A stretch of DNA of 11,308 nucleotides from JBFKPQ01 sp041628225 (GCA_041628225.1 JBFKPQ010000077.1:1-11308), one strand, 5' to 3'. Positions 1 through 6,279 are shown, numbered from the stretch's first letter. The notes: generated by a model from the sequence alone, not told the origin. Program-made: numbers and translations.

Positions 1-985
1 CGGCGGCAAAACCGGCCGCCGACACCACCTGTCTGGGCTCGTCCACGATGCGCTGCGCGTGCCGCAGGTGGCAGGGATCCTGGATGGCCGCCGGACCCCG
101 ATCGGTCGCCGAGGCGGGAAGCAGCCCATCGGCGATCGCCTCGGCCACCACTTCGGTCACGTCTCGAACCCGATCGCTCAACGCACGGCCGCCGTGGCCC
201 GCCCAGTGGCCGTATTCGCGCAGATGGGCCCCACAGCCGGCCGAGTTGGTGACGACGAAGTCACAACCTTCGAAGGCCGCCACGTTCGTGGTGGCCATCC
301 GGCGGGTTTCGTCGGTGTCGCCGTCGTGGGCGGCCAGCGCTCCGCAACAGGTCTGGGCCTCCGGCACGATGATGTCGAAACCGGCGCGCCGCAGCACTTC
401 GATGGTGGCTACGTGGACGTCGCCAAACCACGGGTCCATGACGCATCCCGAGAGCAGGCCAATGGTGCCACGCGTCTCACCCACGGCAACATGCCGCTGG
501 CCGACCACCGAACCCGACCCGCCGAGGGGACGAAGTCCGCTGAAGGTCGTTCGGACCGCGGCGGGCAGGGCCCTGTCCAGACCAGACTTCTGGAGAGCCT
601 TGGCGCCCAACGTCGCAGCTCGGATGACAGGACGAGTGCGAAGGGCGCGGCCGACGACCAGGCCCCTGGCCTTCCGTGACACGGTCGGAAGTTGCGCGGC
701 GACTTCGGCCCGGGCTCCTTCCATGGCGCGGCCGAACGGCACGAGCGACGGACAGACCACCTCACAGGCGCGGCATTGGAGACAGAACGACATGACCTCC
801 GCAAACGCCTCGTCGACGGCGATCACCCCCTCAGCCACCGCCGACATCGCCATGAGGCGCCCGCGCGGTGACGCCGTCTCCTTGCCCGTCAACCGATAGG
901 TGGGACACTGCGGCAGACACAGGCCGCATTGGACGCACGCCTCGAGTTCGGCGCGCGTTGGCGCCTCATCGGTCACCCAGCCCAT
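1..985 (-). CDS. glcF: Glycolate oxidase iron-sulfur subunit GlcF (partial, C-terminus off the left edge)
   Basis: This is the iron-sulfur subunit that, in the GlcDEF family, passes electrons from the flavin subunits towards the respiratory chain when glycolate is oxidised to glyoxylate. I translated it by hand from ATG at 985; 328 codons are present before the edge. Two ferredoxin-type clusters are visible: C17, C20, C23, C27 (CVQCGLCLPQCP) and C68, C71, C74, C78 (CLQCRACEVVCP). They are followed by the cysteine-rich CCG domain of this family: SGCVMD near 179-184, TCCGAL at 212-217, SAGCGAH at 248-254 and the start of the second repeat, DPCHLRH, at 303-309. The family is usually about 400 residues, so roughly the last 80 are missing. 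The start overlaps the glcE stop by 1 nt (TGATG), indicating translational coupling. Substrate could be lactate or another 2-hydroxyacid, but the D-E-F gene trio favours glycolate. Confidence 0.93.
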   Translation of the reverse strand, partial: MGWVTDEAPTRAELEACVQCGLCLPQCPTYRLTGKETASPRGRLMAMSAVAEGVIAVDEAFAEVMSFCLQCRACEVVCPSLVPFGRAMEGARAEVAAQLPTVSRKARGLVVGRALRTRPVIRAATLGAKALQKSGLDRALPAAVRTTFSGLRPLGGSGSVVGQRHVAVGETRGTIGLLSGCVMDPWFGDVHVATIEVLRRAGFDIIVPEAQTCCGALAAHDGDTDETRRMATTNVAAFEGCDFVVTNSAGCGAHLREYGHWAGHGGRALSDRVRDVTEVVAEAIADGLLPASATDRGPAAIQDPCHLRHAQRIVDEPRQVVSAAGFAA

Positions 986-2109
986 CAGATCCGCCCCGGC
1001 AGCTTGCCCGGATTCATGACACGAATGGGATCGAATCCGGCGACGACCCGCCGTTGTAGGGCCAGCGACGGGGGCGGCGTCCCCCACGGATCGAGGTCGG
1101 CTCGCAGGTCGGTCGGAGCCTCCACGATCACGGCGGCTCCCCCCGCCTGCTCTGCCCAACGCCTCAGGCCGACGATGACCTCGGACGCAACCGGAGCCGA
1201 GAACGCAACCGCGATGTCGCCCACGCCATGGGCGGCCACGAACGCCGCACCGTCGGGAAGTCGCTCGATCGCCGCCGACACGGCATCTGGCCGGACCCGC
1301 AACGACACGACCGTTTCTCCCGCCGGCGGTGACGGCCAGTCGAGCCCTGAGAAGGCCTCCCCGTCCAGTGCGGCGACCTGTCCCTCGACCTCGGCGGGCG
1401 TTCCCGCCAGATAGACGCGGGTCTGGTCGGTGGACTGCAGCACCGCCAGAGGCCGGTAGGCCGTGCGCCAGGCGCGTTCCGGATCGGCCACCTCGACGGT
1501 GGCGGTGGCGGTGGCGGTCGGCCAGAGCTTCAGGCAGACCTGACCGATGAGACCGAGTGAGCCGAACGACCCTGCGGCCAATCTCGGCAGGTCATAGCCG
1601 GTGACGTTCTTGACGACCCTTCCGCCGCCACGGACGATGCGACCGTCGCCGGTCACGAGGGTCACCTCGAGCATCCGATCACGGGTCGGGCCGTACCGAG
1701 CTCGTCGCCAGGCGGAGATCCCCGCCGCCACCACGCCGCCGACCGTCGGTGAACCCCACTCCGGCAACACCGCCGATTGCTGGCGTTGTGCCAGGCGGCG
1801 TTCGAGGTCGTCGACGCGCACACCGGCCTGGACGACGACGGTCATGTCTTCTGGTTCCCATGCGACGATCTCGTCCAGTCGGTGCGTCGACAGCACGACG
1901 TCTGCCTCGACGGGATAGCCAAAGCCCTGATGGGTACCCGCTCCCCAGACGAGCACCGGAAGGCTTCGATCCGAGGCGAACTCCAAGAACGCAGCCGCCT
2001 CCTCGAGCGTCTGGGGAGCAACCACCAGGTCGGCTTCAGGGCCGTCGGGCAACTCGACGGCTGCGGCGGCCCGCAACACCGACGGCAGGGCCGCGCGCAG
2101 CGAACTCAC
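985..2109 (-). CDS. glcE: Glycolate oxidase FAD-binding subunit GlcE
   Basis: This is the smaller FAD-binding subunit of glycolate oxidase, 374 residues from the chosen start. The PCMH/FAD_binding_4 fold is recognisable by VWGAGTHQG at 54-62 (pyrophosphate-binding loop), TVGGVVAAG at 122-130 and GGRVVKNVTGYDL at 162-174, the last being very typical of GlcE. The protein ends in VMNPGKLPGRI, the usual C-terminus. I chose GTG at 2109 because AAGGAG (2117-2122) sits 7 nt upstream and the start overlaps the glcD stop as GTGA. An open frame extends to ATG at 2151, but that would overlap glcD by 46 nt without a ribosome binding site. A second GTG at 2115 is too close to the AAGGAG. GlcE has the FAD fold but lacks the C-terminal oxidase region seen in GlcD, as is normal for this subunit. 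Confidence 0.93.
   Translation of the reverse strand: MSSLRAALPSVLRAAAAVELPDGPEADLVVAPQTLEEAAAFLEFASDRSLPVLVWGAGTHQGFGYPVEADVVLSTHRLDEIVAWEPEDMTVVVQAGVRVDDLERRLAQRQQSAVLPEWGSPTVGGVVAAGISAWRRARYGPTRDRMLEVTLVTGDGRIVRGGGRVVKNVTGYDLPRLAAGSFGSLGLIGQVCLKLWPTATATATVEVADPERAWRTAYRPLAVLQSTDQTRVYLAGTPAEVEGQVAALDGEAFSGLDWPSPPAGETVVSLRVRPDAVSAAIERLPDGAAFVAAHGVGDIAVAFSAPVASEVIVGLRRWAEQAGGAAVIVEAPTDLRADLDPWGTPPPSLALQRRVVAGFDPIRVMNPGKLPGRI
1498..1518. repeat. Short in-frame hexanucleotide repeat in glcE
   Basis: GGTGGC is repeated 3.5 times on the plus strand, giving alternating Ala-Thr (TATATAT) in GlcE just after LKLWP. Unit length is a multiple of three, so slippage would change length without shifting frame. 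It is probably just a low-complexity loop. Confidence 0.6.
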
Positions 2110-3524
2110 ACCCACGCTCCTTCCGGCACCGGCCGGCCGAAATCGAAACACCGCGAGCCTTCGGGCAGTGTTTTGGTGGGGTTCAACACGCCGTCAGGAT
2201 CGAACGCCTCCTTCAGACGAGCCTGCGCGTCCAGGTCGTACGCATTGAACACGAGCGGCATGAGGTCGCGCTTTTCGAGCCCGACACCGTGCTCTCCCGA
2301 CAGCATCCCGCCGTGTTCGACGCACACCTCGACGAGTTCCTTGGCCGCCTGGTGTACCCGGTCCAACGTCCCGGGTTCGGTCGAGTCGAAAGCCATCAAC
2401 GGGTGCAGGTTCCCGTCGCCGGCATGGAACACGTTCATCATCGTCAGGTCGTGACGCTCGGCGATCTCGTAGACCTTCTCCATGACCTCGACGAGCTGGG
2501 TACGGGGCACGACGGTGTCGTGCAGGTAGTAGTCGGGGGCCATCTGCGCCACCGCACCGAACGCGGACTTGCGGCCGAGCCACAGTTTGGCCCGCTCGGC
2601 GTCGTCCGCGGCAACACGGATGTCTTTGGCGTGGTGCTCGGCCGCGACCTCGCGGACCACCTCGAGTTCGGCTTCGACTGCCGAGGGGTGACCGCTCACC
2701 TCGGCCAGGAGCGTGGCGGCCGCCTCCGTGTCGAAGCCGGCGCCGACGAATCGTTCGACCGCAACGGTCATCAAGCGGTCCATCATCTCGAGAGCGGCGG
2801 GCACGATCCCGCGCGCGATGACACCCGACACGGTGGCGGCCGCATCGGCCACCGAGTGGAAGGTGGCCAGGACGGTGCCGATGGCAGGAGGGTTGGGTGT
2901 GAGTTTGACGAGGGCACCGGTCACGATGCCGAGCGTCCCCTCGGAGCCGACCGCGATTGCCCGAAGGTCGAGTCCGATCGGGTCGGGAGCGGCGCCGCCG
3001 AGTTGCACGATCTCGCCGTCGGGGGTCACGAACTCGAGGGCGAGGATGTGATCGACGGTGGTTCCCTCGGCGAGACAATGGGGGCCACCGGAGTTGTTGG
3101 CGACATTGCCGCCGATCGTGCACACCGACTGCGACGACGGGTCGGGCGCGTAGTGGAATCCGAGCGGGGAGGTCTGCTTGGTCAGGTCGAGGTTGATCAC
3201 GCCCGGCCCTACCCACGCCGTCCGGTTGAGCGGATCGATGTCGCGGATCTCGTTCATCTGCGTCATGGCGACGACGATCGACGACCCCACGGGCACGGCC
3301 CCTCCCGCCAGGCCGGTGCCCGCGCCGCGCGGGACGACGGGGACGCCGTGTCGTCGGGCCGCGGTGAGAATGTCGGCGGTCTGTTGGGCTGTCCTGGGGA
3401 AGACGACGACTTCGACGTCACCGCGGTCGATGCTGGCATCCCGGCCGTACAGGTATCGCTCGACGGGTGAGGTGAGGATCTGATCGTCGTCGAGGACGGC
3501 GCGGAGGTCGTCGATGAGTGCCAT
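2106..3524 (-). CDS. glcD: Glycolate oxidase catalytic FAD subunit GlcD
   Basis: This is the catalytic flavoprotein of glycolate oxidase, 472 residues, full length for the family. The N-terminal FAD_binding_4 domain shows PRGAGTGLAGG at 65-75, the long FAD contact region from PDPSSQSVCTIGG to NNSGGPH at 127-149, and AVGSEGTLGIVT at 191-202. The C-terminal FAD-oxidase domain shows HAGDGNLHP at 367-375 and GEHGVGLEKRDLM at 410-422, both hallmark motifs of the GlcD/D-LDH group where histidines line the active site. It is the first gene of a minus-strand operon with glcE and glcF. ATG at 3524 has no Shine-Dalgarno sequence but a TACCCT hexamer ends 7 nt upstream, so the mRNA may be leaderless. 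The enzyme could accept D-lactate as well; the presence of glcE and glcF supports the glycolate assignment. Confidence 0.95.
   Translation of the reverse strand: MALIDDLRAVLDDDQILTSPVERYLYGRDASIDRGDVEVVVFPRTAQQTADILTAARRHGVPVVPRGAGTGLAGGAVPVGSSIVVAMTQMNEIRDIDPLNRTAWVGPGVINLDLTKQTSPLGFHYAPDPSSQSVCTIGGNVANNSGGPHCLAEGTTVDHILALEFVTPDGEIVQLGGAAPDPIGLDLRAIAVGSEGTLGIVTGALVKLTPNPPAIGTVLATFHSVADAAATVSGVIARGIVPAALEMMDRLMTVAVERFVGAGFDTEAAATLLAEVSGHPSAVEAELEVVREVAAEHHAKDIRVAADDAERAKLWLGRKSAFGAVAQMAPDYYLHDTVVPRTQLVEVMEKVYEIAERHDLTMMNVFHAGDGNLHPLMAFDSTEPGTLDRVHQAAKELVEVCVEHGGMLSGEHGVGLEKRDLMPLVFNAYDLDAQARLKEAFDPDGVLNPTKTLPEGSRCFDFGRPVPEGAWV
2117..2122 (-). promoter_or_regulatory. Ribosome binding site of glcE
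   Basis: AAGGAG lies 7 nt upstream of GTG at 2109, inside the last codons of glcD. It decides the glcE start against the longer open frame reaching 2151. Confidence 0.75.
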
Positions 3525-3531
3525 CGCACCG

Positions 3532-3537
3532 AGGGTA
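3532..3537 (-). promoter_or_regulatory. Candidate -10 element of glcD (leaderless start)
   Basis: On the minus strand TACCCT fits the TAnnnT form of a -10 element. It is separated by 7 nt (CGGTGCG) from the glcD ATG, which puts the expected transcription start at or next to the start codon. No convincing -35 is visible, which is common in actinobacterial promoters. Confidence 0.5.
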
Positions 3538-3548
3538 CCTACACGACC

Positions 3549-3572
3549 GTCGAAACGAACCGAAACTTCGAC
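3549..3572. promoter_or_regulatory. Candidate operator between glcD and the divergent membrane gene
   Basis: An inverted repeat, GTCGAA at 3549-3554 and TTCGAC at 3567-3572, encloses 12 nt. Inside and overlapping it, CGAAAC occurs twice as a direct repeat (3551-3556 and 3561-3566) with a period of 10 bp, one helical turn. It covers the position where the glcD -35 would be. A regulator site is plausible, but arms of 6 bp can arise by chance. Confidence 0.3.
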
Positions 3573-3594
3573 CCCATCCGGACGCCGCGTCGGC

Positions 3595-3600
3595 GATACT
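3595..3600 (+). promoter_or_regulatory. Candidate -10 element of the membrane protein gene (leaderless start)
   Basis: GATACT resembles TATACT/TATAAT and is 6 nt from ATG at 3607, so the predicted transcription start coincides with the A of ATG. No Shine-Dalgarno sequence is present. It is the weakest of the set because the first base is G rather than T. Confidence 0.45.
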
Positions 3601-3606
3601 CACGGC

Positions 3607-4161
3607 ATGGCCACTATCCGCCACGACCGCCAGCGCAATCGCCTGATCGCGACGGCCGTCCTCGCCACGGCCGTGGTGGTGATGGCGGTGTTCGGCACCC
3701 GGGGCACCGAGGCACAGGTCGGGCATCTCTTGACGCTCGTGGCGGCTTGGGCGACGTCGGCGCTCATCATCGTGTCGGGCATCGCCTGGATGCGCGCCTC
3801 GACCCGCTGGCCGATCCTGATGGCCGCGGCGGCTGCCACGGCTCTGGCCACCGGGGTGGCCGGCGCGCTCAACGGACGCCCGCCGGTCGGCCTGATCGTG
3901 GCCGGGCTCGTCGGTTTCGTGCTGTGGCAGGCCACCGGCATGGAAGCACACCATCGCGAGGAGTGGTCGATTCAGCAACGGCTCGTCGCCGACCACCGAG
4001 CCCGCGTCCGATCCAAGGAAGCGGACATCGTGGTGCAAGAGGGTTCGTGGGAGCGCACACGCGATGCGACACGCCAGGACGATGCGAGCACCCAGTACCC
4101 GGCGACGTTGCGTGAGTTCAAGGCTCGGCGCCTCCGCGAAGAGGGCGACCCGTACACCTGA
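3607..4161 (+). CDS. Hypothetical four-helix membrane protein with charged C-terminal tail
   Basis: I do not recognise the family. The 184-residue protein begins with a basic stretch (RHDRQRNR at 5-12) and then has four hydrophobic segments at about 13-31, 38-61, 68-88 and 92-112, with short loops (GTRGTEAQ, MRASTR, NGRPP). From about 113 it ends in a highly charged, probably helical and cytoplasmic tail of about 72 residues (for example EAHHREEWSIQQRLVADH). The open frame extends upstream to 3514, which would overlap glcD; I chose ATG at 3607 because it lies 6 nt after GATACT and the protein reads naturally from there. It is transcribed divergently from glcD and followed by a non-coding spacer, so it is probably monocistronic. 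A link to glycolate metabolism cannot be claimed from proximity alone. Confidence 0.72.
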   Translation: MATIRHDRQRNRLIATAVLATAVVVMAVFGTRGTEAQVGHLLTLVAAWATSALIIVSGIAWMRASTRWPILMAAAAATALATGVAGALNGRPPVGLIVAGLVGFVLWQATGMEAHHREEWSIQQRLVADHRARVRSKEADIVVQEGSWERTRDATRQDDASTQYPATLREFKARRLREEGDPYT

Positions 4162-4173
4162 GGGATTTGTGAA

Positions 4174-4240
4174 GGGAGCACGGGCTCCGTCGGGACCCGT
4201 CGGCGCTTCGGCCCCCTCCGACCCTTCGGGCCACGGCCCC
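4174..4240. terminator. Cluster of GC-rich dyads after the membrane gene, possible terminator
   Basis: Several short inverted repeats follow the stop codon: GGAGC/GCTCC (4175-4179 with 4184-4188), ACGGG/CCCGT (4180-4184 with 4196-4200), GTCGG/CCGAC (4199-4203 with 4218-4222), CCC/GGG around TTC (4222-4230) and GGGCC/GGCCC (4228-4232 with 4235-4239). Some are mutually exclusive. No T-run follows, so this is not a classical intrinsic terminator; it may still pause or end transcription before purC. Confidence 0.3.
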
Positions 4241-4284
4241 GAGCGGTCGCTGGGCGCAACGCGCACCCGCACCCAGCCACGACC

Positions 4285-4305
4285 GGGAGTTGCGAAGCAA
4301 CTCCC
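4285..4305. repeat. Hairpin repeat type A, copy 1
   Basis: Arms GGGAGTTGC (4285-4293) and GCAACTCCC (4297-4305) are perfectly complementary around a GAA loop. The apex GCGAAGC (4292-4298) is a known exceptionally stable DNA mini-hairpin sequence. A second copy lies at 4409-4427. Confidence 0.85.
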
Positions 4306-4307
4306 AT

Positions 4308-4390
4308 GGACGTACCGGCCGCCAGGCCGGTACGCAAACTCCGGACGGACCGGCCGCCAGGCCGGTACGCAAACTCCGGACGGACCGGCC
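4308..4390. repeat. 35-bp tandem repeat, about 2.4 copies
   Basis: Copies run 4308-4342, 4343-4377 and a partial 4378-4390. Copies 1 and 2 differ at one position (GGACGTACC versus GGACGGACC). Each full unit contains a type B hairpin and ends in GCAAACTCC, which looks like a decayed right arm of type A (GCAACTCC). The third copy stops after its left arm. Confidence 0.85.
4311..4334. repeat. Hairpin repeat type B, copy 1
   Basis: Arms CGTACCGGCC (4311-4320) and GGCCGGTACG (4325-4334) pair over all 10 bp around a GCCA loop. Copy 2 (4346-4369) has the same loop but a single G/A mismatch at the third pair, because its left arm is CGGACCGGCC. Confidence 0.85.
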
Positions 4391-4408
4391 ACACCCAGCA
4401 CACACGCA

Positions 4409-4427
4409 GGAGTTGCGAAGCAACTCC
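4409..4427. repeat. Hairpin repeat type A, copy 2
   Basis: Arms GGAGTTGC (4409-4416) and GCAACTCC (4420-4427) flank the same GAA loop as copy 1, again with GCGAAGC at the apex (4415-4421). As in copy 1 it is followed closely by a type B hairpin. Confidence 0.85.
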
Positions 4428-4430
4428 GGA

Positions 4431-4454
4431 CGGACCTGCCGCCAGGCAGGTCCG
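4431..4454. repeat. Hairpin repeat type B, copy 3, next to the purC promoter
   Basis: Arms CGGACCTGCC (4431-4440) and GGCAGGTCCG (4445-4454) pair over 10 bp around GCCA. Compared with copy 1, two base pairs are swapped with compensation on both arms: T-A to G-C at pair 3 and G-C to T-A at pair 7. It ends 4 nt before the purC -10 and covers the -35 region. Confidence 0.85.
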
Positions 4455-4458
4455 CAGC

Positions 4459-4464
4459 TACCAT
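4459..4464 (+). promoter_or_regulatory. Candidate -10 element of the purCSQL operon (leaderless start)
   Basis: TACCAT fits TAnnnT and is 8 nt from the GTG of purC at 4473. No ribosome binding site is present. The -35 position, about 17 nt upstream, falls inside the type B hairpin repeat at 4431-4454. Confidence 0.5.
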
Positions 4465-4472
4465 CCCAACCC

Positions 4473-5348
4473 GTGCTGGCTTTACGACATCTCGCTTCTG
4501 GCAAGGTGCGGGAGATCTACGAACTGGACGACGAGCGGTTGGTGTTCGTCGCGACGGACCGGATCTCTGCGTACGACGTGATTCTCGGGGATCCGATTCC
4601 CGACAAGGGCAGGGTCTTGACGGGGCTGTCGCTGCATTGGTTCGACCTGTTGGACACCCCCAATCATCTGCTGACGACCGACCTTTCGGATGTTCCGTTG
4701 ACCGACGAGCAGCGGGCCGAGCTCGCTGGTCGGGCAATGGTGGTCCGACGGGCCGAGGTGATCCCTGTCGAGTGTGTGGTGCGGGGCTACCTCTACGGTT
4801 CGTCGTGGCGGGAGTACCGCGACGGCGGCGGGCCGACCACCGAACACCTCCCCACAGGCCTGCAGATGGCCGACGAGCTTCCCGAACCCATCTTCACCCC
4901 GGCCACGAAGGCGACCGAGGGTCACGACGAAAACCTGACCGAGGCCGGTGCCCGCGCGGCGTTGGGCGACGAGTTGTACGACCGGCTGCGCCGATTGTCG
5001 ATCGACATCTATCAGACGGCGGCCGACTATGCGGCGGAACGCGGAGTGATCCTCGCCGACACGAAGTTCGAGTTCGGTTTCGCGGGCGACGAGTTGCTGC
5101 TCATCGATGAGGTGCTGACTCCCGACTCGTCGCGGTACTGGCCCGCCGATGCGTGGCAACCCGGATCCGCGGTGCCGTCGTACGACAAGCAGTTCGTGCG
5201 CGACTGGCTGGATTCGACCGGATGGGATCACTCGCCTCCGGCGCCGAGCCTGCCGGCCGACGTGATCGCAGGAACCCGCAGCAAATACGTCGAGGCGTAT
5301 GAGCAGCTCACCGGCTCATCGTTCGCCGACTACCTGGATCGCGCATGA
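4473..5348 (+). CDS. purC: Phosphoribosylaminoimidazole-succinocarboxamide (SAICAR) synthase PurC
   Basis: PurC joins CAIR and L-aspartate with ATP to make SAICAR. The 291-residue product is the longer form of the family. Visible motifs are GKVREIYE at 10-17 (nucleotide loop), ATDRISAYDVIL followed by PIPDKGRVLTGLS, RRAEVIPVECVVRGYLYGS, PIFTPATKATEGHDENL, ILADTKFEFG, LLIDEVLTPDSSRYW and SYDKQFVRDWL. These cover the ATP, CAIR and aspartate regions. I chose GTG at 4473: it gives MLALRHLASGKVRE, starts right after the -10 hexamer, and the frame further upstream only translates the hairpin repeats. It is the first gene of purC-purS-purQ-purL and overlaps purS by 4 nt (ATGA). Confidence 0.95.
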   Translation: MLALRHLASGKVREIYELDDERLVFVATDRISAYDVILGDPIPDKGRVLTGLSLHWFDLLDTPNHLLTTDLSDVPLTDEQRAELAGRAMVVRRAEVIPVECVVRGYLYGSSWREYRDGGGPTTEHLPTGLQMADELPEPIFTPATKATEGHDENLTEAGARAALGDELYDRLRRLSIDIYQTAADYAAERGVILADTKFEFGFAGDELLLIDEVLTPDSSRYWPADAWQPGSAVPSYDKQFVRDWLDSTGWDHSPPAPSLPADVIAGTRSKYVEAYEQLTGSSFADYLDRA

Positions 5349-5590
5349 CCGAACCCACGAAGGTCACGGTCGTGGTGCGGCGCCGTCCCAGCATCGCCGA
5401 CCCACAGGGAGCGACCGTCACTCGAGCCTTGCGCGACCTCGGCTACACCGTGGACGGTGTGCGGATCGACAAGATCATCACGCTCACGGTCGACGGCGCG
5501 GGAGATGTCACCCAGCAGGTCACCGAGATGTGTGAGCGGCTGCTCGCCAATCCGGTGATGGAGGACTACGAAATCCGGATCGGTTCGTGA
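5345..5590 (+). CDS. purS: FGAM synthase subunit PurS
   Basis: PurS is the small structural subunit that bridges PurQ and PurL in the three-part phosphoribosylformylglycinamidine synthase, helping ammonia pass between them. The 81-residue protein matches the family in length. It has the typical pattern VTVVVRRRPSIADPQGATV near the N-terminus, ALRDLGYTVDGVRIDKII in the middle and ERLLANPVMEDYEI near the C-terminus. Start ATG at 5345 overlaps the purC stop (ATGA), and its stop overlaps the purQ start (GTGA), so translation is probably coupled on both sides. I see no strong Shine-Dalgarno sequence. Confidence 0.95.
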   Translation: MTEPTKVTVVVRRRPSIADPQGATVTRALRDLGYTVDGVRIDKIITLTVDGAGDVTQQVTEMCERLLANPVMEDYEIRIGS

Positions 5591-6279
5591 CGACCGCGGT
5601 CGTCGTCTTTCCGGGCAGCAACTGCGAACACGACGTCGTCTACGCGCTGGAGTCGGTCGGTGGCTCGGCCGAACTGGTGTGGCACCGCGAAACCGACCTC
5701 TCGGCGTTCGACAGCGTCGTCCTGCCCGGCGGATTCGCACATGGGGACTATCTGCGCACGGGGGCCATCGCCCGGTTCTCGCCAGTCATGGACGAGGTGG
5801 CGCGGCTCGCAGCCGACGGACACCCGGTGCTCGGCATCTGCAATGGGTTCCAGATCCTCTGCGAAGCCGGCCTGTTGCCCGGGGTGCTCCTCCAGAACCG
5901 CGACCTCACCTTCATCTGCCGTCCAGTGCACCTGCGAGTCGAGTCGACCGCTTCAATCCTGACGCGTTCCGCGACGGTCGGCGAGGTGTTGGAGATCCCG
6001 CTCAACTCCTACGAAGGCAACTACACCGCAGACGACGAAACACTGGCCGCGTCGGCCGACCAGATCATGCTGCGCTACTGCGCGTCGGACGGAACGGTGG
6101 CCGACGCCCACAACCCGAACGGGTCGTCTGACCACATCGCCGCCATCGCCAATCGGGCCGGCAACGTGGCGGGAATCATGCCTCACCCGGAGCGGGCCAT
6201 CGAGGACCTTCTCGGTTCGTCGGATGGTCGGATCCTCCTCGAATCGTTCGTCGCCTCGGTTGGAGCGGTCCATGCCTGA
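5587..6279 (+). CDS. purQ: FGAM synthase glutaminase subunit PurQ
   Basis: PurQ is the class I glutamine amidotransferase subunit that releases ammonia from glutamine for FGAM synthesis by PurL. The 230-residue protein opens with VVVFPGSNCEHD, then VLPGGFAHGDYLRTGAIARFSP. The catalytic triad is visible: Cys85 in GICNGFQ, and His200 and Glu202 in MPHPERA. Around 138-146 it reads IPLNSYEGNY where many PurQ proteins have IPIAHGEG; actinobacterial PurQ (for example of Mycobacterium) has a comparable PLKSGEG form, so I read this as lineage variation. GTG at 5587 overlaps the purS stop. The end overlaps the purL start by 8 nt. Confidence 0.95.
   Translation: MTTAVVVFPGSNCEHDVVYALESVGGSAELVWHRETDLSAFDSVVLPGGFAHGDYLRTGAIARFSPVMDEVARLAADGHPVLGICNGFQILCEAGLLPGVLLQNRDLTFICRPVHLRVESTASILTRSATVGEVLEIPLNSYEGNYTADDETLAASADQIMLRYCASDGTVADAHNPNGSSDHIAAIANRAGNVAGIMPHPERAIEDLLGSSDGRILLESFVASVGAVHA
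6262..6265 (+). promoter_or_regulatory. Ribosome binding site of purL
   Basis: GGAG sits 6 nt before ATG at 6272, inside the end of purQ. It supports this start over the in-frame ATG at 6224. Confidence 0.65.

Larger units (their letters stand above)
4162..4472. other. Non-coding spacer between the membrane gene and purC
   Basis: These 311 bp hold no credible gene. Going right: GC-rich dyads (4174-4240), a plain stretch to about 4280, then a hairpin and tandem-repeat array (4285-4454), then the short purC promoter. Open frames crossing it on the minus strand translate the repeats into repetitive Pro/Arg/Trp-rich sequence and are not believable proteins. Confidence 0.8.

Noticed and set aside
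2109..2151. Longer glcE starting at ATG 2151
   Set aside because: It would overlap glcD by 46 nt and lacks a ribosome binding site, while GTG at 2109 has AAGGAG at good spacing.
1749..3470. 573-codon open frame on the plus strand across glcE and glcD
   Set aside because: It is antisense to two well-supported genes. Its translation shows no domain and is rich in Arg, Gly, His and Asp, typical of shadow frames in high-GC DNA.
4308..4390. Possible CRISPR array
   Set aside because: The 35-bp units are contiguous with no unique spacers between them, there are only 2.4 copies, and no cas gene is in the window.
4455..4473. Purine riboswitch or leader upstream of purC
   Set aside because: The -10 hexamer is 8 nt from the start codon, leaving no 5' leader, and the conserved purine-aptamer core is not seen in the spacer.
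3418..4737. 439-codon open frame on the minus strand across the spacer and purC
   Set aside because: It is antisense to purC, the membrane gene and part of glcD, and in the spacer it merely translates the hairpin repeats into repetitive sequence.
5998..6024. PurQ lacking the common AHGEG segment as a sign of a defective enzyme
   Set aside because: Actinobacterial PurQ proteins have a similar variant (PLxSxEG), and the catalytic Cys, His and Glu are all present.
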